Source of the DNA: Patiria pectinifera
Taxonomy: Eukaryota > Echinodermata > Asteroidea > Valvatida > Asterinidae
NCBI GenBank assembly: GCA_029964075.1
Contig: CM057142.1
Span: 28,646,392-28,710,391 of the forward strand
DNA: 64,000 nt
Reading direction: 5' to 3'
Shown here: one piece after another, positions 1 to 12,600 of the stretch
Numbering within the stretch: the stretch's first letter is position 1
How the letters are laid out: the number at the start of each line of letters is the position of its first letter
Translations under genes and position numbers: made by a program
Notes under the pieces: model-generated
What the model saw: only the letters and a program-made list of their open reading frames with translations
Databases searched by the model: none
What the model was told of the DNA's origin: nothing

Positions 1-437
1 TGATCATTGAGGTCAAAACCTTTTATGAATATCATGTATGTATCGGTATATTTTTGTCAAGTGAGCTAATATATTTGACAAATTTTAAAGATGCAAATTT
101 GGGCTAATATTCCTCACGGAAGCTATCAAGTCGTGCATGTAAAGTGGCAGTCCACAATAAATGTGGCATTTGACAAACAACAAACCACTCAACTTATACA
201 AATATAATTATATTGAATATGCTTTTTGGTAAAATGCTACTCGAATATTGAGTGGATGATCGAATATTCAGATATTCTGTATATTCAGCACCGCCCTAAA
301 ACTCTCTGGAGTGAAATTATGATGCATTGCGCTTCATCATAATAACAAGAAATTCAAGGCAACATTTGGAAACGGCTACCACTCACATTACGGGAATTTC
401 AGCCACCGTGACTTTTTTTTTCCACTCTCATTTGCAG
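1..437 (+). other. SYMPK: SYMPK intron, 3' part
   Basis: AT-rich intron sequence leading to the acceptor at 437. It has a T-rich pyrimidine tract at 412-435. I see no gene or recognisable repeat in it. Confidence 0.7.
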
Positions 438-635
438 ATCCAGCAGGTGATGGATGAAGATGAGATGGGTCGGGAAACCCCCATCCACCCCTCCCTCCTC
501 CCCTCCATGCCGAGTACCAGCAAAGCCGGTGTGCAGCCACCGGCCAAGGTCTCCGTTGTGGATTTGTTGGCAGAGGAGCTGACACCTTTGCTTCAGAATG
601 TGGAGAACGTGGCCAACCTTGTGCTCATCAGTATG
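438..635 (+). CDS. SYMPK: SYMPK window exon 1
   Basis: Encodes 66 codons beginning [10 protein letters not shown] and ending [10 protein letters not shown], the linker and the start of the conserved middle part. The acceptor is a T-rich tract ending tttgcag; the donor is ATG followed by gttagt. Phase 0 at both ends. Confidence 0.9.
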
Positions 636-3600
636 GTTAGTAACAGTAACATTCAATTCAATTCAAAACTCACATTTATATCCATATCAAAATGAGAAAT
701 ACAAGCATAAAATACATGATTAAGCACATAAATCAACAATAGAGTTTGTCAAAAAGGTGAAAAAAGGCGAAAATATAAATAGGTGTGGAGGCATCTTCTG
801 GAAGCCTAGGCTTGTGGCGAGATGCCTTGGACGGACAAACACAAAACAGAAACAAAAACAAGAACACACGAACAGTTGGACAGAGACAGAACCTAAGCAT
901 GAAATTTATAAACCAGAACAGAACGGAAATGGTATTAAGAGCGAACAAAAAAAAAAACAGTTGCTGAAAAACCAAATGAGAAGCAAGCTACACGTATATT
1001 ACATGTTGAAAGATAAAAGCTCTTTTATAGGCATGTTTGAAGCGACCCACATATCAAAAGAGATTGAGTAGATTCATCAATGGCATTCCAGAGACATGGT
1101 CTGCAGAAACGAAGTGTATTTAATGAATATGAAGTGCGTGTGTAGGTTACGCGAACTGGTTGGATACCCATGAAGTCTCATGAACTGAAATAAAGAAAGA
1201 AGAAAAGGAGATGAGTCATAAATTTTTAGTAAATTTGTACATCAAGATGCCCGTATGAAGCTTGTTGTGTGGTGCAGTCCTTGCAAGCCAATCACTAGCG
1301 CATCACAAGCCATTCAGTCTCAACTCAAGTCACTGTGACAAAGGCATTCCTTTGTCAGTGTCTGTCCTCTTTTCCCTATGGGCTCCGTGCGCCAACAAAA
1401 GAGGGCGCGTTTTTACCACTTTCGAGAGCCCTGTGGACGGGACACACAGCGTGGGCGTACTGTACTGAACTGGTTCGCGTGCCAAGCACGCACGACTTTA
1501 TGAATAAACCAAAGCTATTAGCCACAGCATCTCCACGTGAGCGTCAGGCGTCGTTGGAGTGCGAATACGTTCGAATTTAGCTTGCGATGGTCTCCCAGAC
1601 TAATCCCTGCCCCCAATAACTTTGGATCATTGGAAATACGCTGTGGATGGACCGGGAACCAGTCTAGGTCTCCCCAAACTCTCCTTTTCTGGCCGTTGAA
1701 GGAGTGCCTGTGCACAGAACCCATAACTGACTTGTAATTTGACTTGTGACGGTCTAGAATTCTGCAGTTAGTTGTAATTCATTGTATGGCACCAACTGGA
1801 AACCATCTTCCAAAACTAAAGTAGAGCTGCCTTATATTTCTTGTAAAGTTTAATGTGAAATGTTCATTTATATAAATGATACAGGAATGTAAGTCTTCAA
1901 AATGTTTTATATAAACAATACCTCAAAAACTTCCCTGTGAATACAGTTCTTCCAAGACCAGCTATATCAATGTCAAACTCATGTCAAACAGGCCACAATC
2001 CATATTTGAACCCTCTCAATTTGTGACAGACTTAAGATATGATTTGTGACAGGTGACGTTACCAGATAACATGCCCCCACAGTTCCAGTCCACCTACACC
2101 CCCATCGCAGCGGCGGGAACCGACAGCCAGATCGGCCACTTGGCCCGCATGATGAGCAGTCAGTTTGCGGCAGCAGGCATCAAACCACAGAATATGGAGG
2201 TAAACATTTTTTTTAAATTTCGCTCAGTTATTCTCATCAAGTTGAACAATGATAATTCAGAGGAGCAGGTTTTGAACCTTCGACCTCAGGGCTCTACCAA
2301 CAGAGCTTTTTTTATTATTTATTATTAAATGGTTTATTTTACTCTCCCGTCGCAGCCCGAAGGCTGAATTGTGGGCAGGTTTACATTGGAAAACATTTTA
2401 AAAATAGACAGAGGTAAAAACTGTATGTATTACAATAAAAATAATTAGAAGACCGGAAAAAAGTTATAATGAGAGTTAAAACATAATGCATGTAACAACA
2501 AGAATGGTGAGTACACACTAAAAACAAATTTAAAAAAAAATGACTAAAAACAGTTGATTAAAAACAGTTGGGAAAACAAACATGGAGAAATGGATTGCTC
2601 AGATTACGAAAAAACAGTAAATAAATGAAGATAAATATCACACCAGGGTGTGAGACGTAGAGCTTAGTTGTTCATTAAGAAGATTGGTTAAAAATGGGAT
2701 TGCACTATTCTTGTATCGGTTGGTTCGACATCGAGGGATTGACAGGGTGTTGGTATTGCGGAGGTTGTTTGATCTTTTGGGTGGGAGCCAGTCACGGTAT
2801 TTATGAGATGAGAGAAGGTTTTTACCAAACTTTAAACAAAGATGATCACGTCTTTCCTGGAGAGAGGGGATTTGTATCCTATTAGACATAAGGTCATAGG
2901 GAACGTGCTCGCAAACATTAATGGAAAGGATTGTGCGAAATGCTCTTTTTTGTAATTTTTCGAGCTTTGCACCCCATGTTGGCGGTCCTCCCAATTAGTC
3001 AATGTCTTTCTGTAAAGGGTGCGAGTCAGAAGCCAAACACCCATGTGTGCAAAATCATGATTTTGATGTGATTTGATTTGATTTGATTTCTGTACTTCCT
3101 AGTAAAACCAAGTAGTAAACCAAGTAAACTAAATATAAATGAAGTAAACAATTCAAAAGAAATAAATGAACTGAAATAATTAAATGAAAATTTAAGTAAT
3201 TAAAATTAATATAAAATCTGAAAAATAAAGAAGAAAGCACGGAGGCATTTTCTTGAAGCGAAAGCTTGTACGGATATGCCTTGTGCAAACGATGCTAGCA
3301 ACATAAGCAATGCTGCAAACCTGGTCAATGGCAAACGGGGATCACTCAGAGAGGATACGCTACTCTGATTACAGTAATTCTATTATCTGTCTTTTTGGTT
3401 CAGATTGGACTCTCTGTAGTTGCTGGTTTTGCTTCTTTGAGATTCAATTTCCGGTAGCGCCTGATGTTCTTATACCAACATTATTATTATTTATATTGAT
3501 GATGATTATTATTATTATTGTGGTTTATTAAAAGACTGCTTATACCAGCCTGCGGGCTGAATTAAAAGAAACTTGACTTAAAAAAGTTTAAACACTAGGC

Positions 3601-6600
3601 AAATATCAAAGTAAAAGAACACAAATATAATAATAAGGAAAGGAGAAATTCAACATGAGTTGAAAGATAAGGAAATTCGGAGAGGAAACAGATACTATTG
3701 ACATTTTAAATGTCATGGAGTGTGTCGCAAATCATAATTTTTTAACGTAGAATCTCCTCATGTGAGCAACTTACTACCGTCATTCACTAGTGGGTTTGAT
3801 TGAGGGATTGTTCCCTTTTCTGTTGGGGGATATTTTGAGACGATTCTAAATAGTGCTGTGCAGCTCTAGTTTGATTTCACTAGTCAGATAGTCGTGTAAT
3901 AAGTACCTGTAGTCGTGACTAGTCGATTTGGCCCGACTATGTGCCCTGATTAGTTCTTAGGAAATACCGGTACATGTTGCTCCGATTGACATTTTGCATG
4001 TTAAGTGCGGAAAATGCAGTGATAACTAATGAAAAGCCAACTTTCTGTGTGTAAACACATGGACACGATGATGTCCCGACCCTCAGTCTGTTTGTGAAAA
4101 ATGTGCACATGCACGTTGACTATACTGTCAGGCATCAGCACATAAAAACAATTCATCAAGTCTACCTTGAAAACTTGTGGCACAAGATATTTGGCACAGC
4201 TACCAAGTCGCAGAGCAAGACTAGTCACGACACAAGACTAATCATAGGCCAAGAGCTGTTGCTGGGCGTGAACTAGTCGTGCCACCGCAACTTTTTAAAA
4301 ATGGGGATTGTGACTGCGAATTGTGGTCACCGGTAAAGACTAGTTGCACACCGTTAATTCTGAATAGAATCATGACTTCTTAACTGAACCATACAGGGTA
4401 AGTAAACAAAAAAACGAAACCCAAATGGCAGGATGAATTTTTGAAAGAAGTTTTGCCTGGACAGAACTTTAAAACAGTGTTTGTGTTCAAAAAATTTTAA
4501 CTTGAAAAGTACATTTGTGATTTGAATGAATCTTTTACTAAAAGAAAATTTAATGACTGGGCTTTCATAGCCTATATTTTGAAAGTGCTACAGGCAAAAC
4601 TTCATGCAAAAATTGGTCCTGCCATTGGGGTTCTTTTTTTTCTTACTCGCCCTGTAGTCACAACCAAATTGCTCAATTACTGTACATATGCCTATCAAAA
4701 AAAAAAAATTGTACATCTGCATTTGTTCAAGCAATCAGTTTAAAATCATTGATTTCTTATTCTTCAATTAGGTTATTGAAGAAGAAGAGGCAGCTGATAA
4801 GGAGAATAAGTTGCAGGCACAGAAGCCAACGGGCATTCCTGTACTAGGTGAGAACTGGTTAATGGCTTTTTTAATTCAGCTAAAAGTATTTTAAAAGGAG
4901 CACTGCTCAAAAAACAGGTGATTAACTCAAATGGATCATTAAGCCTATTGCAAAGAAAGTTGTCTGTAACGTTTATATCCTGGCTATTTAAAGTCACATG
5001 GGATCATTTGCAATTATCTGGAAAAGTACCGACCGATTTAATGACAGAAACCTTGGGACTTACTCCACCCAAAAATGTTTCGTTTGGCATGTTTGGAAAG
5101 AAACTAACACAAAAGGTGGTTTCAAAATGGGTGCCCGCGGCCACAGCTTTTTACGTGTGTTAACAACGGAATCCAGTGACGAGACACAAGAAATTCTGCA
5201 TACGTTTTCTCTGTATTCTCAAACTGTATAGGATCCACTGGGCTGAAAGCTTAATAGATACATGTAAATTGTTATAACGGAATCCTACTTACGATTATGA
5301 GCAATTGTGTTACTTCAAATGAAAGAAAATACACTAAAAGCGAATACTCCCACCTACTTTTAAATAATATGACTCCTAAGATACAAGTTTGTTCCCTCCA
5401 TTTCAGGGGAGGCAGAGGAGGAAACTAGCCGCAAGAAATCGGGGCTGTCCTTCCAAGCCCCGATGGGGGTGCCCAAGCCACGGGCCAGAATGAAGCAGTT
5501 CAGGCTGGGTGATGTGACTGTACCGCTGGAGCAGTCGGTGGCCAATAAGCTCATCAAGGGGGCTGTGTCCAGGATCATTGCTTCAGAGAGTAAGTCGTCT
5601 TGTTGAAGAACACTTTCACGGATGAATATAAAGAGCTCCAGCACCTGATTTCAAGAAACTCATCGTAACTTACAATGCAACGTAGCGCTGCTACGCGTCG
5701 TATCCCTATGATGCGTCGCAGCTGCAATGTATCCTGCGATCCATTTCACAAAACACGTCAAAAGTGTGACGCGTCGTAGGTATTTTTATAGCGCAACTCG
5801 GTAACTGTTTTATGTATTAAGTCAGCATACGTCTGATTCAACAAAGAGTCGGACGTGTGATGCAATTTTGAAGAAAAACAAGCTCTCAGTGGACTGTATA
5901 GCTACTTTGAAATTTCAACTGCAATATTCCAGGCTAATTCATAAATTATTCAATGCTTGTTCTATTTAGAACTTAAAACACATTGTCTCGGTATTATTGT
6001 CTCGTTTATGTATTTTTATGGCATAAAACCGGCTAAAAAAAGGACGCTTCTTAGTTTGCGATGACCATTAGACACGTCGTAACTTGCGATGTGTTTTAAG
6101 CCGTTGTCAAAGAATTTACGACGCGTTGAACACATCGCAAGTTTCGTAAAATGGATCATACGACGCTTCACGAGTTGCGACTGTTTTAACAGTTGAAGTG
6201 CAATTGACCTGCTGTGACTATTTACGTTGCTTGATATAAGTGATTCATTTGCCAGATCTTGAATTTGACTAGTCAAAGTGTTTACCATATCTGGCAGTTG
6301 GTGACTAGCCTGTGTATAAAGGCATAAAAGGGGAAGTGCATTGAATTTTCGACTGTCTGTGGCTGTTAAAACAGAAGGAGGGATGATGTTGTTTTCTTAT
6401 ATATTTTGTAATTTTCTGTTGCTGTGCTCAGAAATGTCTCAGCAGGGAGGGGCATCTCAGGGCAGGATCAAGATTCTTGTAGGACTTGTCAGCCAGTTTG
6501 GCGGGGATCTCTTTCCAAGTAAGTTATTATCAAATTAGGTTTTGCCCTTCACCGACGTATTAACACTGTATACTCAGTGTGTTACCTCCCAAGTGAAAGT

Positions 6601-9600
6601 TGGAAAAAATCACTTGGGTGGGACTCGAACCAACGACCTCCTGCTTTCTAGTGCAGATGTCTTACCACTCGACCACCGAGCTAACGGATCGGTTAGTTAT
6701 TGTTTTTTTTTTTAATACTCTGTATTACCCAGCTCTTAATGCCAACAAGGTTTTCTGTAATCATAGGGGCTGGTTCGTACATCATGTTCATGCAAACTCA
6801 AAGCTAATTTGACCTTAAACATTCACAGCCAAATTTGCCGAATTGAAGTATTTTTAAATGATTTGTATTTGCTTTTCCCTCTACTATGAGCTGTATCTTA
6901 AAGATGTCTGTATCTTGAATGATGAAGAATGGTCACTGGATTTCTACCTAAGTATTTGAGAAATTACTATCACTTCAGAAACTAAATTTGATAAATGTAA
7001 ATTAAATGTAAAATATTTTTTTTACTACATTGTATCTGGTCCTTTTTGTGAAACAGAAACAAAATGTTAAAGGTGGAGAATGCCCATTTGATATTTAAAT
7101 TTTGAAAACATTTATTTCTCCTCATCAAAGGGTGATCTTGAGAAATGTAAATTCAGCATCTTTTTTGGTCTCACCTTTGCTAATCAAAAGTATGGTTCAT
7201 TAAAAGAATATTTTATCTTCAAAGAAAAAGTTTCACCAAACTTTATTTTAGACAAATGTATGTGAGATCATCGTTGTTAGATTAGGTTGGGAAATAACTG
7301 GTTATTCACTGTTTCATTTTGCTGTTTTTGTTTTTTTGTAAATGATCCAGTGCTGAAGGACCATGTTTTAGAAGATCTCCGTTCCCGTTCTGAGCTGGCC
7401 TTTGCCTGGCTGTATCAAGAGTACAGCAGCTACCAGGGGTACATGCCTCGCTACTTGGATCAAGAAATCACCATGAATCGATACGACAAGTTGCTGTGTG
7501 CTATGCTGATGGCACTGTTGGACAGACCAGACCAGAGAGATGGGTGAGAGTTCCCTATCCTCTTCCATGAGTTTCCGTTGTGACACGCTCAAGCCAAACC
7601 CTCAACCCAAACCACAACCTCAACCCAAACCCCAACCTCAACACAAACTCAACCTCAACACAAATTCAACCTCGACACAAATTCAACGTCGACACAAAAG
7701 CCCAACCTCAACCCAAAGCCCCAAAGTCAACCAAAAGCCCCAACCTCAACCCAAAACCCCAACCTCAACAAAAAACTCATCCACAACACTAAAGCCCAAC
7801 CTCAACCCAAAGCTCCAACCTCAACCTAAAACCCCAACCTCAACACAAAAACCCAACCTCAACACAAAACCCCAACCTCAACCAAAAGCCTCAACCAAAA
7901 ACCCAACCTCAACCAAGACCCAAACTTCAACCCAAGGCCCTAACCTCAACCCAAAGCCCCAACCTCAACCCAAGGCCCCAACCTCAACCCAAAACCCCAA
8001 CCTCAACAAAAAACTCATCCACAACACTAAAGCCCAACCTCAACCCAAAGCTCCAACCTCAACCTAAAACCCCAACCTCAACAGAAAAACCCAACCTCAA
8101 CACAAAACCCCAACCTCAACCAAAAGCCTCAACCAAAAACCCAACCTCAACCAAGACCCAAACTTCAACCCAAGGCCCTAACCTCAACCCAAAGCCCCAA
8201 CCTCAACCCAAGGCCCCAACCTCAACCCAAAGCCCCAACCTCAACAAAAAACTCATCCACAACACTAAAGCCCAACCTCAACCCAAAGCTCCAACCTCAA
8301 CCTAAAACCCCAACCTCAACAGAAAAACCCAACCTCAACACAAAACCCCAACCTCAACCAAAAGCCTCAACCAAAAACCCAACCTCAACCAAGACCCAAA
8401 CTTCAACCCAAGGCCCCAACCTCAACCCAAAGCCCCAACCTCAACCCAAAACCCCAACATCAACACAAAAGCCAAACCTCAACCCAAACCCCAACCTCAA
8501 CTCAGAGCCCTAACCTCAACACAAAGCCCCAAGTGCCTACTATCTCAGTATGAGCCCATGTGAGCTGTTTTTTGTTTTGCCATGCTGACGGCACAGTTGC
8601 AGCCAAGACCAGACGAGCGAGAGTGCCCTTTCTGTTCCATATGTCTCCAACCAACTCCCCACCCTTATTCCTCATCCTCCCCATCCCCTTCCCTAACCGC
8701 AAACTCCAACCCCATGCCCCAGCCCCAATCACAAACTCCAACCCCAACTATAGACTGATCACTAGGAGTGTTGGAATATAAAAGAACAAGGAAAAAAGTT
8801 CTATCATTTTGGCTTTTTCGGACCTCTCTTAAATGTGAGCCCTTTATTATTCCAGATTGTTCACACGCCTCATTATGGAAGCGCCAGTTATTACCGAGAG
8901 AGCAGTCAAAGTCATCCGGAAATTCTGCGAAGATGAGGTACAGGAGTTGCTTTCTTTTAATGAAATTAATTGATGTCAATAAACAGTTCAAAAAGAATTC
9001 TCTTTCAAGAGGTCTGAGGAACGGGGTATTTAAAATCATGCATCTGACTAAAATAAATTGTATGTTCTTTGTAACCCAACAAAATTGTTGTCTCAAATGT
9101 GGACCTCTTCAACTCGATATAATAAGCAGTCAAAATCAAGTCTCTAAAATTACTCTTTGTAACTAACAAGTGCAAGAATGACAAAATCTTGTTAATATGA
9201 AATTAAGCAAGATATTGATCAAAATTTTCAGTGTGAACATTTACAATGGACACTTTTTTAATACACGTATGTACAACTCATTTCTGCTGTTGTTAATGTG
9301 AATGAACTGAGACAATTAAGGTCGGACATACATGTACAGATTTGCTCAGTCGAATATTCTACATTATGCATTCTAATTCATGTGCAAATAAGAGGGGGTG
9401 CTTTTTCATTACTTTCGAGAGCCCAGTGGATGGGACACACTGCATTCACGTACTGGTTTGCGCGCATATAGCGGGCATTAAACACCTCACCCACAGATTC
9501 TGTGTCTTGATTGGCAAAGAACGAGTCACATGGTACTTTTATATTTCTGCTATCTTTCTGTGCACGGCCAAAAGTACTATACCATTAGCAACCAAAGTAC

Positions 9601-12600
9601 TATATCCATGGCGCGGTATTTGTGTGCAAATGCATGCTGGTGTGCGCGTAGCGCGTTTTGTTCCAAAGAGAGCACGCCGCAGAGTTGGATTCAAACATTT
9701 TGTGAAGGGGTAGTTTGGAAGACAGAAATACATTTTCCACCAATTTTGTATTGAAATTGAAGTTTATTTCAACTGTGTTCAGATTTAAATAATTTAAAAT
9801 ATTAAAACCAAGCAGAATATGTGGGTGAAGTGTTATAAAACAAATATTGAATGCTTTATCTCGTGGTGAAGTAAAACTAGTCTCCCTCGGTGATCCATGG
9901 AGCATTCTAATTTCCCTCGGCTCCGCCTCGGGAAAATAGAATGTCCATGGATCACCTCGGGAGGCTAGTTTTACTACACCACTCGAAGCATTCAATATTT
10001 GTATAGTGTACCCAACTAATTTAATGTGTACCAATGTGTACCATAGCGTCTTCGTGTGAGCGTCAAGCGTTGTAAGCAATGTCATTCTAAATCAAATTAG
10101 GTTTTGCCCTTCACCTACATATAAATACTGTATACTCAGTGTGTTAATTTGATTTATATCACCCCGACACAAAATTCCATCTTATGAATAATGTCATTCT
10201 AAGTGGTCTCCCCAACTATCCCTTTCTTACCGTTGGGGGTACTTAAGCACAGAGCCCATTTAACAATGTAAAATGGATCATGGAAGTTCATTTTATCCAA
10301 GCAGATTAGATATCTGATTTCACTCTCAAATTCAAGATTGTTTTCCTTTTCATTTTTTTGGGGTTTTGTTTGTTAGACCCATTTCTTCACCGGTATGCAT
10401 GCCCTGCGTGAGCTGATCTTGAAGCGGCCAGCAAACATCAAGCGCTACCTGCAAGAGCTTCTTGAACTCAGTTTCCATGAACGGACAGAAGTCAGGTCGC
10501 AGGCCACCCAGTACGTCAAACGACTCTATGAGAGGCAAGACTTGAAAGAAACAATCGAGGTAAGATTTGCTGCTTGTTAGCTGTGTAGTAGTGAAGTCCT
10601 TAACAAGTCCTTAAAGTCCTCACAAGTCCTCACAAGTCCATCAAGTCCTCACAAGTCCATCACAAGTCCTTAAAGTCCTCACAAAGCCATTACAAGTCCA
10701 TAAAGTTCTCACAACTCCATCACAAGTCCTTGTTCCTCGCAAGTCCATCAAAAGTCCTCAAAGTCCTCACAAGTCCATCACAGGTCATTAAAATCCTCAC
10801 AAGTCCATCAAAGTCCTTACAATCCTCACAAGTCCATCAAAAGTCCTTACAATCCTCACAAGTCCATCAAAAGTCCTTACAATCCTCACAAGTCCATCAA
10901 AAGTCCTTACAATCCTCACAAGTCCATCAAAAGTCCTTACAATCCTCACAAGTCCATCAAAAGTCCTTACAATCCTCACAAGTCCATCAAAAGTCCGTAT
11001 AATCCTCACAAGTCCATCAAAAGTCCTTACAATCCTCACAAGTCCATCAAAAGTCCTTACAATCCTCACAAGTCCATCAAAAGTCCTTACAATCCTCACA
11101 AGTCCATCAAAAGTCCTCAAAGTCCTCACAAGTCCATCACAGGTCATTAAAATCCTCACAAGTCCATCAAAGTCCTTACAATCCTCACAAGTCCATCAAA
11201 AGTCCTTACAATCCTCACAAGTCCATCAAAAGTCCTTACAATCCTCACAAGTCCATCAAGAGTCCTTACAATCCTCACAAGTCCATCAAGAGTCCTTACA
11301 ATCCTCACAAGTCCATCAAAAGTCCTTACAATCCTCACAAGTCCATCAAAAGTCCTTACAATCCTCACAAGTCCATCAAAAGTCCTTACAATCCTCACAA
11401 GTCCATCAAAAGTCCTTACAATCCTCACAAGTCCATCAAAAGTCCTTACAATCCTCACAAGTCCATCAAAAGTCCTTACAATCCTCACAAGTCCATCAAA
11501 AGTCCTTACAATCCTCACAAGTCCGTCACAAGTCCTTACAATCCTCACAAGTCCATCAAAAGTCCTTACAATCCTCACAAGTCTGTCACAAGTCCTTACA
11601 ATCCTCACAAGTCCATCAAAAGTCCTTACAATCCTCACAAGTCCGTCAAAAGTCCTTACAATCCTCACAAGTCCATCAAAAGTCCTCACAAGTCCATCAA
11701 AAGTCCTTACAATCCTCTTAAGTCCATCAAAAGTCCTTACAATCCTCAAGCTATTCAAGTCAAATTTGACAAAGGCATTCCCTTGTTATTATTCATGATT
11801 TACTTTTGACCGGACTTGTGATTGACTGGACTACAACTCTGCTTACTGGGTAGCACCTTCCAAGCTAAACAATTATAAGGTTCAGGAGATTTCCAAGCGG
11901 GTATGTCTGTACTCTGCAGAAAATAATCAAATTTAGTGTTTTTCTCCCTGCCAACAAACTACAGAAAGAAACTTACAGTACTATGAAAGAAATAGTCCTC
12001 ACTGCACCCTGTACTCCATTTTGATGTGTTCTGTCAAAACCAGATACTCTGGGGCAGAGCTTCAATTGAATATTTGACAAAAATATGCAGTTGGGAAATT
12101 TTTTCCTTGTTTTTTTCAGTGTTTGTTTTTTTGCAAATTTGTAATCCTAATTTTTTCCAAATGATACTATTTAAGTTTTAAAACCGTAATGCTTCCTCCA
12201 AAGGTGATTTTAGGATGATTTGTAGAGGTGGATCAGTTTAAGAAAAACAAAGATCCCAAAACGTTTTAACGGGAAATGTCTCCCTTTTCACATAATTTGG
12301 CCAAAGAGCGTCCTTTTCAAAAATTAAATTGGTTACTGTGAAGGCAAGGACCTAGATATTTTAAAAACATTCTCAAAAATTTGGTGTTTTTTTTTAAACA
12401 AGCCGCCAAGTCCTTTCCTGACAGAACACATAATGCTTTGGTCTTCCAAACTTTTACTCTCCCCTATGTTAAGCCTTACATATCCAACATTCAAGAAAGT
12501 TATCCAACTGGTTCAATGGTTTAAACCACTCAGGATTTTGCCAGCAACTGTCTGCACTACCTGCTGAGTGAGCCGAAGGCTGCCCTCATTAGTCGAACCT

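Larger units (their letters stand above)
9370..10265. repeat. Dispersed repeat, copy B, interrupted by insertions
   Basis: Ordered blocks match copy A at 1385-1735. The copy is split by the fold-back element at 9835-10005 and by the SINE-tail fragment at 10088-10147. That makes the repeat older than both insertions. Confidence 0.65.

Noticed and set aside
6608..6680. Functional tRNA-Ser/Leu gene on the minus strand
   Set aside because: A and B boxes are good, but the attached tail is repeated elsewhere without the head and the acceptor stem is not convincing, so a SINE fits better.
7540..8067. 175-codon Pro/Gln/Lys/Thr-rich open frame after SYMPK exon 6
   Set aside because: It is read-through into a tandem minisatellite downstream of a good donor; the next true exon at 8856 fits in phase.
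10797..11758. Two minus-strand frames with a 10-residue repeat ([10 protein letters not shown])
   Set aside because: They arise because the minisatellite period is 30 bp; the array is an intron of SYMPK and frames stay open on the other strand too.
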